Source: Christensenella sp. UBA5399 (GTDB taxonomy: Bacteria; Bacillota; Clostridia; Christensenellales; Christensenellaceae). Taken from it: 16,177 bases of DNA. The stretch lies in NCBI GenBank assembly GCA_002407725.1, contig DHOD01000117.1, positions 11,168-27,344 on the forward strand, read 5' to 3'. Shown here one piece after another: positions 6,896 to 14,127 of the stretch; positions within the stretch are counted from its first letter, which is position 1; every line of letters begins with the position of its first letter. The notes under the pieces are model-generated. The model ran no database searches. It was not told the origin of the DNA and saw only the letters and a program-made list of their open reading frames with translations. Both the position numbers and the translations under genes were made by a program.

Positions 6896-7124
6896 AAAAT
6901 AGGAGAAAAAGTTATTTTCTAATCACGTATTACGTGGTTATCTATATTATACACAACAAAACACATTCCTAAACAAGAAAAACGATTCTTTATCTCTTTT
7001 TTGTAACATTTGATATATGACGCGTTCTGTACACCATACATAATGGCCGGTAAGGGTATGGCTATTTTTCCATGCGGAAGCCGCTTCCTAGTGCTGTTCT
7101 GCAGATTTTCGAAAATGACAATTC
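6896..7124. other. AT-rich intergenic region with one palindrome
   Basis: No gene is supported here. The stretch is clearly AT-richer than its neighbours. It holds a 10+1+10 inverted repeat, TAATCACGTA/TACGTGGTTA (6920-6940, one G-T pair), which could be a regulator site, and two small hairpins, GTATGG/CCATGC (about 7058-7076) and GGAAG/CTTCC (7076-7088). I searched by eye for a cyclic di-GMP riboswitch, common before clostridial adhesin genes, and did not find one. Confidence 0.4.
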
Positions 7125-7153
7125 TTTACTTTGACTGTGGAAAGGGGTATAAT
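7125..7153 (+). promoter_or_regulatory. Promoter of the adhesin gene
   Basis: TTTACT (7125-7130) is followed after 17 bases by a perfect TATAAT (7148-7153). Transcription would start near 7160, giving a leader of about 78 bases. A nearer TTGACT (7131-7136) is closer to the -35 consensus but is only 11 bases from the -10 box. Confidence 0.6.
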
Positions 7154-7237
7154 ATCTGATAGATTTTTATACCAAAACTCGTATGACAAAGTATTCATTT
7201 CTATATACGCATATTGTGGAGGGGAGAAAATATTACA

Positions 7238-8242
7238 ATGAGGAAAACAAAAAAAGTTCTGCGGTCTTTGCTAACGTTTGTGATGGTGACAGCGCTGATG
7301 ATGACGCTGGTGCCTGCAGTGGCGTTGGCGGCGGGCCCGGTGACAGGCATCACGGTGACGGGTGCGGGCGGCGCTACAACGGTAGCCACGGGCCAAACGC
7401 TGCAAATGGAAGCGGATGTGCAGCCTGCGGATGCTGACGATACCACAGTCACGTGGTCGGTTACGGACGACGGTGTTTTGGCAAGCATAGATCCTGCAAC
7501 CGGGGTGCTGACGGGCATTGCGGCAGGCGCGGTGACAGTGACGGCCACGGCCAGCGATGCGTCGGGTGTTTCGAACAGCACATCCATCACGGTGGCGGCG
7601 CCAATTGTGGTGAGCGCGATTACCGTCAATGGCCTTGGCGGTGCGGACGAGGTAGACGAAGGCGGCACATTGCAAATGGAGGCGGTGATCACCCCCACCG
7701 GTGCGACCGATCAAACGGTCACATGGTCGGTGACGGATGATGGCGTCTTGGCGAGTATAGACCCCGCAACAGGATTGTTGACAGGCATTGCGGCGGGCAC
7801 GGTGCTGGTTACGGCGACAGCCAACGATGGGTCGGGTGTTACGGGTGACACATCCATCACGGTGAAGGAAGTGGTGCCGACATACTATAACGCTGCCGAT
7901 GTAACGGCTGTGCAGCAAATGATCGCGGATCACAACCTAGAGGCACTATTGAGTGTCGATGCAAGCGACCCCGCCACTTGGTCTTTTGCCACGTGGAGCA
8001 GCGGCACGGACTGGCGTGTGCTGGGGCTGAGTCTCGATAATCTTGGCCTGACGGGTACGCTGGACATATCGGGGCTGAGCGAGCTGGAAAGCCTCAGCTG
8101 TGAGGACAACGACCTCACAGATGTCACTTTCGGCACAGTGACGACACTGAAAGACATCAATATTCAGCTCAACGATATAGCAAGCCTGGCGTCAGCGGCC
8201 AGGCGCTGCTGGATACGCTCCAAATTGCTCAAAACCCGTTGA
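7238..8242 (+). CDS. Adhesin fragment 1: signal peptide, two BIG2, first LRR block
   Basis: This is the only part that can be translated normally, giving 334 residues. ATG 7238 is preferred over the GTG at 7214 because it begins a classic signal peptide (MRKTKKVLRSLLTFVMVTAL, hydrophobic core, cleavage likely after A29-L30-A31) and follows GGGGAG by 11 bases. Two BIG2 (bacterial Ig-like) domains follow, with the repeated core VTWSVTDDGVLASIDPATG in both, then an LRR entry segment (DVTAVQQMIADHN, DPATWSFATWSS) and LRRs such as LESLSCEDNDLT. After the lost base near 8189 the frame turns into non-homologous residues (SAARRCWIRSKLLKTR) and stops. If expressed, it would be a short secreted protein lacking the GBS Bsp-like tail. 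Confidence 0.75.
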   Translation: MRKTKKVLRSLLTFVMVTALMMTLVPAVALAAGPVTGITVTGAGGATTVATGQTLQMEADVQPADADDTTVTWSVTDDGVLASIDPATGVLTGIAAGAVTVTATASDASGVSNSTSITVAAPIVVSAITVNGLGGADEVDEGGTLQMEAVITPTGATDQTVTWSVTDDGVLASIDPATGLLTGIAAGTVLVTATANDGSGVTGDTSITVKEVVPTYYNAADVTAVQQMIADHNLEALLSVDASDPATWSFATWSSGTDWRVLGLSLDNLGLTGTLDISGLSELESLSCEDNDLTDVTFGTVTTLKDINIQLNDIASLASAARRCWIRSKLLKTR

Positions 8243-11200
8243 GTACCCTCAAATATAAGACCCGCGATATCACGGTCGCTATGCCGGCAGGTGTGGACGG
8301 CGTGTATGTGGATGGGTTTGACCTGAGCGCCAATGCGTTGAAGGTGGTCGCGGAAACACAGGCAACCGCGACGGTGAAAGGCTGGGTGATTATACCTGCG
8401 ACAAGCAATTTTACAATGGGCGTTGCAGGGGTGCACGAGTACTATATTGACATATCGCTGATTCCGGAAGGAACGGTGACGATCACGCCGGAAACAGGCA
8501 TACCGGTGACAGGGATTACCGTCAGCGGCGCAGACGGCGCAGCGACAGTGGCAGCGGGGGAAACGCTGCAGATGGAAGCGGATGTATTGCCCGTGGATGC
8601 GGATAACAAAACCGTGGAATGGTCTGCTGTGGCAGGCACTGGAACGGCGGGTATTGACGAAGATTCCGGCCTGCTGACCGGCGGAACATCCGGCGATGTG
8701 ACCGTGACGGCGGTGGCCAAGGACGGTTCGGGAATTACGGGCTCGGCAGTTGTGACGGTCATCGGATCGCCGTACCACCCCGACGATGTGGCTGCGGTGC
8801 GGCGGCTGATCAGCGTCAACGGGCTTGCCGCCGACCCGGCCGACCCGGCAAGCTGGACTTTTGCGGCATGGGATACATCGATGCCCAAGCGCATTACGAG
8901 TCTGGAACTCGGGAATAAAGGGCTGACGGGGAATGTGTATATTGAAAAAATGGCGTCGCTTAGGTCGGTTGTTGCGCATGAGAACGCAATCACAGGCTTA
9001 TCATTTGGGCCTGGTTGCGGCAACATGGGTGTGCTGATAGTGACCAAAAACAGGCTGGACACACTGGAGATCAGCAGTTTATCAAACCTTGCCATGCTTC
9101 ATTGCGACAACAATAACCTGACATCGCTCGACGTATCGGGCGCAACGGGCCTTTCTGATATTTATTGCAGCAACAACATGCTGCGCAGCCTGACGCTGCC
9201 GTCTGCAATGACGACAGGCGCAAACATTGATTGCAGCAACAACAAGCTGACAGGAACGCTGGATGTATCCGCGCTGACTACATTGGCCAATTTTGATTGT
9301 TCTGACAATAAGCTGACAGGGCTCAATTTGGGGACGGGGATCAAGCTGGGAAATTTGGATTGCAGCAACAATCTGCTGACGACGCTAGACGTCTCCTCGT
9401 TTACACAAATGTATTTTCTCGATTGCAGCGGTAATGCGTTGACGGTTTTGGATGTCTCACCCAATACGATTCTGATGACACTGAAAATCGAAAACAACCC
9501 GCTGACATCCGTTGTGCTGGATGCGGGCTGCGCGCTGGCGCTGGACGTCGCCCCCGTGGGTACGGCGGACATCACGGTGACGGCGTTTGATTTTGCCACC
9601 AAAGAGTTTGAAATTACGGCTGCGGCGGGTACCGGGCTGGAATTTGACGACCATACCATATCGGCTGCGGGTGATTTTGACGGTACGCCTGTAGCAAGCG
9701 GGACGGGTACGGGCACATACACGGTGACCTGCGTGCCGCAGGCAGCGGGGGCGGCGGTCACGTTCCACACACAGCCGGCTGCGACGGCGGATATCGCCAT
9801 ATCGGAGGCCACCGGCGCGATCACTGTGCTGGAAGGTGAAACGCTGACATTTAATGCGGAAGTCACGCCCGCAAATGCGTTCGACAAGACAGTCAAATGG
9901 CATGTGGACGATACCAGTGTTGCGACAATCGACGAGGGTACGGGTGTTCTGACGGCGGTGTCCGCGGGCACGGTGCATGTGTATGCATTTCAGGGTGCGT
10001 CATATGGCGTGGCAACGAAGGAATCGCTTCCGTATGAGGTGACCGTTTACGCGGCGGGCACGCCCGCAACATACCATCCGGGCGATGTGGCAATCATCAA
10101 AGGGATATTTGACGCCAATGGCATCAGCTACGATACTGCCGATCCGGCTGTATGGCCGGGCGTATCGTGGAGCAGCGACGTGACAAACCGCCGTGTAGCA
10201 GTACTGTACTGGGGATATGGGAATCTGGAAGTGACGGATGCACTTGATTTAGCGGGACTGGAAAAGTTGAAAGAAATAGATGTTTCAGGCAACCGATTAA
10301 CAGAAGTGCGCGCTGTTGGATTAGCGAATCTGAAAACCATAGACTGTAGAGAGAGTGAATTACTGGAAAGCCTTGACGTAACAGGCTGCGTTGCGCTGGA
10401 AAACGTTAATGCAAATGATTGCAGGCTGGAGAACCTGACGCTGGGCACGCACCCGCGGCTGCAGGCGCTGTGTGTGGCCAACAACCGGTTGTCGGGCGCG
10501 GTGCCCGATCTGAAGGCATACCCAATGTTGGAAAAGGCCTATATAAGCAGCAACGGATATACCGGCGTGCTGGACGTCGCGGGTATGACGGCGCTAACAG
10601 GTCTGTACTGCGACGGAAACCAACTGACAGGGCTGACGCTGGGCGGCAACGCCGCGTTAGGGGCGATAATTGCGGATCACAACAGCCTGACCGGCACGCT
10701 GAATGTGTCGCAGGCCCCGGCGCTTAAGACGCTATATGTCTACAATAACAGCTTGACGGGGCTCAACGTGGATGGCCTTGCCCTGCTGGAAAAGCTGTAT
10801 TGCTACAGCAACCCGATCACATCGCTGGACCTGACGGACATCGCCGCACTCGACTGGCTGATGTGTTACGATACGGCTATTGCTACGCTGGATTTGACGG
10901 GAAACCCGAACCTGTGGTATTTGGCTTGCGGCCAAAATCCGGACTTGGCCTCTCTGGCACTTGGCGCTAAAACCGCGCTGTCATATATAAGCTGCGAAGA
11001 CAGTGCGCTCAGCGGGCCGCTGGACTTGACGGGGCTGACCAGTCTGAGATCCCTGTTTTGCCACAACAACGATATTACGGCGGTTGACGCGTCGGGGTTG
11101 GCCCAACTGACCTTGCTGCGTGCGGAGGGCAACCCCCTGCGCGCGTTGAAATATCAGGACCGCGACATCACCATTGATCTGCCCGCGGCGGTGACGGATG

Positions 11201-11802
11201 TTAATGTGGACAATTTTGACCTGGACACGCATGCGCTGGGCTTCACGGTGAAGACGGACGGATCGGTCAACATAACGGACTGGACGGCGGCGCCCTCTCA
11301 GGCCATCAATTCCGGTATCGATACAGACAGCGCTTTTACGTACTACGCCAGTTTGATCATACCGTCCGGTACGGCCGTCGTCGTATCGCCCACACTGGGC
11401 GTGCCGGTGACAGGCATCACCGTAACCGGCGCTGGCGGCGCGACGTCGGTCAAGAAGGGGCAGACGCTGCAAATGGATGCAGTGATCACCCCGTCAACCG
11501 CGGATAACCAGAATATCGAATGGGAGATTGACGCGGTCAATCCGCCTGCGACAATCAATGCTTCAGGGCTGCTGACCGCCACGGCGGTGGGCAACGTGCG
11601 TGTGTACGCGACTGCGCGGGATGGTTCGGGCGTACGGGGGTATGTGGATATTACCATCACAAAGCCCGACCCGACCCGACGGCATTCACCATTGCGGGCG
11701 CTGGCGAGGTTACGGTGGGCGGAACGATACAGCTTGGCGTCAACACGACGCCATCCGACGCGGGATATAAATCGGTCGCGTGGTCGGTTAGCGACAGTGT
11801 AA
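8239..11802 (+). CDS. Adhesin fragment 2: LRR blocks B and C with caps and BIG2 domains
   Basis: The 1,187-codon open frame has no credible start: the TTG at 8239 lacks a ribosome binding site and homology continues upstream in this frame to about 8190. It overlaps the stop of fragment 1 as TTGA. It encodes an LRR cap (KYKTRDITVAMPAGVDGVYV), a BIG2 domain, about eleven LRRs of the type LxxLxCxxNxLTxLDVS, another cap, BIG2, about seventeen LRRs, a third cap resembling the first (KYQDRDITIDLPAAVTDVNV) and BIG2. Each LRR block opens with a related entry motif (PDDVAAVRRLI or PGDVAIIKGIF, then DPAxW). Cysteine is frequent in the LRR strand position. The last 46 or so residues (RRHSPLRALARLRWAERYSL and on) are out-of-frame after the extra CCCGA. 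No secretion signal is present on this fragment alone. Confidence 0.7.
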   Translation: MSTLKYKTRDITVAMPAGVDGVYVDGFDLSANALKVVAETQATATVKGWVIIPATSNFTMGVAGVHEYYIDISLIPEGTVTITPETGIPVTGITVSGADGAATVAAGETLQMEADVLPVDADNKTVEWSAVAGTGTAGIDEDSGLLTGGTSGDVTVTAVAKDGSGITGSAVVTVIGSPYHPDDVAAVRRLISVNGLAADPADPASWTFAAWDTSMPKRITSLELGNKGLTGNVYIEKMASLRSVVAHENAITGLSFGPGCGNMGVLIVTKNRLDTLEISSLSNLAMLHCDNNNLTSLDVSGATGLSDIYCSNNMLRSLTLPSAMTTGANIDCSNNKLTGTLDVSALTTLANFDCSDNKLTGLNLGTGIKLGNLDCSNNLLTTLDVSSFTQMYFLDCSGNALTVLDVSPNTILMTLKIENNPLTSVVLDAGCALALDVAPVGTADITVTAFDFATKEFEITAAAGTGLEFDDHTISAAGDFDGTPVASGTGTGTYTVTCVPQAAGAAVTFHTQPAATADIAISEATGAITVLEGETLTFNAEVTPANAFDKTVKWHVDDTSVATIDEGTGVLTAVSAGTVHVYAFQGASYGVATKESLPYEVTVYAAGTPATYHPGDVAIIKGIFDANGISYDTADPAVWPGVSWSSDVTNRRVAVLYWGYGNLEVTDALDLAGLEKLKEIDVSGNRLTEVRAVGLANLKTIDCRESELLESLDVTGCVALENVNANDCRLENLTLGTHPRLQALCVANNRLSGAVPDLKAYPMLEKAYISSNGYTGVLDVAGMTALTGLYCDGNQLTGLTLGGNAALGAIIADHNSLTGTLNVSQAPALKTLYVYNNSLTGLNVDGLALLEKLYCYSNPITSLDLTDIAALDWLMCYDTAIATLDLTGNPNLWYLACGQNPDLASLALGAKTALSYISCEDSALSGPLDLTGLTSLRSLFCHNNDITAVDASGLAQLTLLRAEGNPLRALKYQDRDITIDLPAAVTDVNVDNFDLDTHALGFTVKTDGSVNITDWTAAPSQAINSGIDTDSAFTYYASLIIPSGTAVVVSPTLGVPVTGITVTGAGGATSVKKGQTLQMDAVITPSTADNQNIEWEIDAVNPPATINASGLLTATAVGNVRVYATARDGSGVRGYVDITITKPDPTRRHSPLRALARLRWAERYSLASTRRHPTRDINRSRGRLATV
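11665..11679 (+). repeat. (CCCGA)3 pentanucleotide repeat causing the second frameshift
   Basis: Three perfect CCCGA units follow AAAG. With two units the frame reads K-P-D-P-T-A-F-T and joins fragments 2 and 3; with three units it is shifted. Five units would also restore the frame. Tandem units whose length is not a multiple of three can change copy number by replication slippage. Confidence 0.85.
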
Positions 11803-13442
11803 AGGCAACGATCAACGCGTCCACGGGTGCGCTGACAGCCAAGGCGACGGGGACGGTGGTCGTCACGGCGCGGATGACCAAAAGTGATAACTCCACACTG
11901 ACGGCAACAAAAACGATCACCATTAAGCCGATACCGGTGACGGGCGTCGTGGTTTCGGGCGCGAGCGCGCTGAATGAGGGCGCAAAAGAGACATACTATG
12001 CCAACATATCGCCTTCCAACGCGTCCATCAGGACGGTGGCGTGGAGCGTGACGAACGGCACGGGCAAGGCGACGATCAGCAGCAGCGGTGTGCTGAGCGC
12101 AACAGCGCCGGGCACGGTGACCGTCAAAGCGACCGCGCAGGACGGATCGGGCAAATCGGGCACAAAGACCGTTACAATCAACTCGGTCGGGCCCAAGGCA
12201 AAAAGCCTGACGCTTTCGCCGTCGCCGTCTTACGGCACGACATTTGATGTCACGCTTGTCGGGGCTTCCGCGTCGCTGGGTATTTCGAACGTAGAGTTTT
12301 ATGTGTGGAGCAAGGCCGACCAGAGCGACATACAACGGTATATCGGCCGCGACTACGGCAACGGCAACTGGGGCATACGCGTAGGCATCCAGTACCACAA
12401 CAACAACCGCGGGCTGTACAACGTCCATACGTATATGACGGATAAGGGCGGCGTCAGGAAGATGGTGGCGGCGGGCACGGTATCGGTACTGCACGATACG
12501 GTTGCGCCGACGGCCAAAGCAGTGACGCCCGACGCAAAGACGACATACGGCAACGCGTTCCAGGCGTATGCGTATGGCGTCAGTGACCCATCGGGCGTGA
12601 CGAGCGTGCAGTTTGCGGTGTGGAGCAGGCCGGACCAGAGCGACATCGTGTGGTACAACGGCGTGGATTTCGGCAACACCAACTGGGGGCTGTATGCCAA
12701 TATTGCCAACCATAAGAACAACAAGGGTGTGTACAACATCCACGTGTATGCGACGGACGGGCTGGGCAACCGCGGGTTTGTGGGGGCGACAAACGTGGAA
12801 GTGAAGACGGATACGGTTGCACCGACAGCGAAGGCAGTGACGCCCGACCCGGCAGCGACGTATGGCAGCACGTTCCAGGCGTACGCCATAGGGGTGAGCG
12901 ACTCATCGGGCGTGGCGAATGTACAGTTTGCGGTGTGGAGCAGGCCGGACCAGAGCGACATCGTGTGGTATAGCGGCGTGAACTTCGGCAACAGCAACTG
13001 GGGGCTGTACGCCAACATTGCCAACCATAAGAACAACAAGGGCGTGTACAACATCCATGTGTATGCGACGGACGGCATGGGGAACACCGGGTTTGTGGGT
13101 GCGACCAACGTCAATGTGAAGGCGGATACCCATGCGCCGACGGCGAAGGCGGTGACGCCGGACCCGGCAACGACGACGGGCAATACATTCCAGGCGTATG
13201 CGTACGGGGTCAATGACGACTATTCGGGCGTGGCGAACGTGCAGTTTGCGGTGTGGAGCAAGGCCGACCAGAGCGACATCATGTGGTACAACGGTGCGAA
13301 CTTTGGCAACAGCAACTGGGGGCTCTATGCGGATATCGCCAACCACCAGGGCAACCGTGGAACATACAACATCCATGTATACGGTACAGACGGGCAGGGC
13401 AACACCGGGTTCATTGGCGCGACAAATGTTAAGGTGGCCTAA
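11715..13442 (+). CDS. Adhesin fragment 3: BIG2 domains and four GBS Bsp-like repeats
   Basis: The 575-codon frame can be opened at GTG 11715, but there is no ribosome binding site and homology extends back to about 11667, so this is the displaced 3' part of the adhesin gene. It holds two BIG2 domains (VAWSVSDSVKATINASTG; VAWSVTNGTGKATISSSG) and four repeats of the GBS Bsp-like type (PF08481), with cores such as VQFAVWSRPDQSDIVWYNG, GLYANIANHKNNKGVYNIHV and YATDGLGNRGFVGATNV. The first repeat (about 12195-12494) is divergent; the last three are nearly identical. The protein ends in GATNVKVA with no sortase motif, membrane helix or charged tail, so attachment would have to be non-covalent. GBS Bsp-like repeats occur in streptococcal surface proteins and in lysins, which fits wall association. 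Confidence 0.75.
   Translation: MGGTIQLGVNTTPSDAGYKSVAWSVSDSVKATINASTGALTAKATGTVVVTARMTKSDNSTLTATKTITIKPIPVTGVVVSGASALNEGAKETYYANISPSNASIRTVAWSVTNGTGKATISSSGVLSATAPGTVTVKATAQDGSGKSGTKTVTINSVGPKAKSLTLSPSPSYGTTFDVTLVGASASLGISNVEFYVWSKADQSDIQRYIGRDYGNGNWGIRVGIQYHNNNRGLYNVHTYMTDKGGVRKMVAAGTVSVLHDTVAPTAKAVTPDAKTTYGNAFQAYAYGVSDPSGVTSVQFAVWSRPDQSDIVWYNGVDFGNTNWGLYANIANHKNNKGVYNIHVYATDGLGNRGFVGATNVEVKTDTVAPTAKAVTPDPAATYGSTFQAYAIGVSDSSGVANVQFAVWSRPDQSDIVWYSGVNFGNSNWGLYANIANHKNNKGVYNIHVYATDGMGNTGFVGATNVNVKADTHAPTAKAVTPDPATTTGNTFQAYAYGVNDDYSGVANVQFAVWSKADQSDIMWYNGANFGNSNWGLYADIANHQGNRGTYNIHVYGTDGQGNTGFIGATNVKVA
12495..13439 (+). repeat. Three near-identical tandem repeats, period 315 bp
   Basis: Units start at 12495, 12810 and 13125 (GATACGGTTGCGCCGACG or close variants), exactly 315 bases apart, which is 105 codons each. 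The third unit has a small insertion (NDDYSG in place of SDSSG). High identity at DNA level, including the strings around GACCAGAGCGACATC, points to recent duplication or gene conversion. These units encode GBS Bsp-like repeats 2 to 4. Confidence 0.9.
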
Positions 13443-13498
13443 CGGCCGTTGAAGATAAAACAATTATTTTTCTATACGGAAATGGAGTAAAACGACAA

Positions 13499-13945
13499 AT
13501 GAAAAGAATCATGACTTTGGTATTATTGACGCTGGTTGCAGTGATGGTATTTGCGGCCTGTGCGCAGGAAGATGCACCTACAGAGACGGCGATAGCGACG
13601 GTAGAGCCGGCGGAAGCCACCGATGCGGCGGCGGGGGATGAAGCGGACGCTTCTGTTCCGCTGGAGGACGTCGAAGCGCCTCCGGTCAACCCGGAGATCA
13701 CCGAGGATACGGCGGCGGACGCGAGCGACTATATGGAATGGACAAAAACGGAGTGGGATAAGGCGTCCCAGGAGGACAAAGAGATTTGCGCCCTCAGTTT
13801 GGTTGTGACACTGGATTCGGAGATCATTGCCGCGCCGGAGGAAGAGTTTAACCAGGCGATTGCCGACGGCGTGGATCAGCTTGACCAGTTGTACGAGGCA
13901 AGCCCCACCAAAACATTGCAGGAAATCATCGATTCGCAGGCGTGA
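13499..13945 (+). CDS. Small acidic lipoprotein, unknown function
   Basis: The 148-residue protein begins with a lipoprotein-type signal, MKRIMTLVLLTLVAVMVFAA, followed by Cys21; the lipobox FAAC is slightly unusual at position -3 but acceptable. After the lipid-attachment Cys comes a disordered, Glu/Asp/Ala/Pro/Thr-rich spacer of about 55 residues, then a compact acidic helical part (about 77-148: MEWTKTEWDKASQEDKEICA, later QAIADGVDQLDQLYEASPTK). I recognise no family. GGAG lies 11 bases before the ATG. It follows the adhesin gene by 56 bases, in which I see no promoter and only the short palindrome AACGGCCGTT (13441-13450), so it may be the last gene of the adhesin transcript and could serve its surface display; that link is inference only. 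Confidence 0.8.
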   Translation: MKRIMTLVLLTLVAVMVFAACAQEDAPTETAIATVEPAEATDAAAGDEADASVPLEDVEAPPVNPEITEDTAADASDYMEWTKTEWDKASQEDKEICALSLVVTLDSEIIAAPEEEFNQAIADGVDQLDQLYEASPTKTLQEIIDSQA

Positions 13946-13973
13946 TATCCGGCAGATGCGATTGAAAGAGATT

Positions 13974-14007
13974 ACGGTCGTCGCGCAGTTGTGTGACGGC
14001 CGTTTTT
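13974..14007 (+). terminator. Rho-independent terminator of the lipoprotein gene
   Basis: ACGGTCGTC (13974-13982) pairs with GACGGCCGT (13995-14003), nine pairs with one G-T and a 12-base loop, followed by a T-run to 14007. It closes the adhesin/lipoprotein unit. Confidence 0.8.
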
Positions 14008-14054
14008 GCAGATATAGTGCGGTCTTCGCATAATGCGGGACAGGCCTCCGCATA

Positions 14055-14083
14055 TTGCACAAACAGGCGTTGTATGCTATACT
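14055..14083 (+). promoter_or_regulatory. Promoter of the glycosyltransferase gene
   Basis: TTGCAC (14055-14060) and TATACT (14078-14083) are exactly 17 bases apart, and TG at 14075-14076 makes an extended -10 box. Transcription would begin near 14090, about 38 bases before the TTG start. Confidence 0.75.
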
Positions 14084-14127
14084 AAGGCAGCTTAAATTTG
14101 ATTTTGGAAAACCGTGGGAGGGTTGTT

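Larger units (their letters stand above)
7238..13442 (+). pseudogene. Giant BIG2/LRR/GBS-Bsp-repeat surface protein gene split by two frameshifts
   Basis: Three consecutive reading frames belong to one gene. A one-base loss near 8189 (AGCCTGG-CGTCAGC; an added A would restore SLDVSGQALLD) and one extra CCCGA unit at 11665-11679 (two units give KPDPTAFTIAGAG) explain both breaks. With both repaired the length is 6,198 bases, a whole 2,066 codons. Layout by position: signal peptide 7238-7330; BIG2 about 7338-7600 and 7605-7870; LRR block A 7873-8235 with cap 8245-8500; BIG2 8500-8763; LRR block B 8770-9500 with cap 9510-9780; BIG2 9790-10055; LRR block C 10060-11145 with cap 11150-11400; BIG2 11401-11660, 11680-11930 and 11935-12185; four GBS Bsp-like repeats 12195-13439. 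No LPXTG or SLH anchor is present. An adhesin-like role is inferred from these modules. Whether the breaks are fixed decay, reversible slippage or sequence error cannot be told here. Confidence 0.8.

Noticed and set aside
6842..7237. Cyclic di-GMP or other riboswitch before the adhesin gene
   Set aside because: The conserved strings of the cyclic di-GMP-I, purine, lysine and SAM classes that I know are absent; only small hairpins are present.
8180..8200. Programmed ribosomal frameshift at the first break
   Set aside because: There is no slippery heptamer, no obvious stimulatory structure, and the pattern fits a plain one-base loss.
8236..8245. TTGA overlap between fragments 1 and 2 as a real translational coupling
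   Set aside because: No ribosome binding site precedes the TTG, and homology in the second frame continues upstream of it, so the overlap is a by-product of the frameshift.
11343..12743. 466-codon open frame on the minus strand across the adhesin gene
   Set aside because: It lies opposite BIG2 and GBS Bsp-like coding sequence, is His/Arg/Val-rich with repeats mirroring the sense repeats, and has no family signature. GC-rich codon use on the sense strand leaves such antisense frames open.
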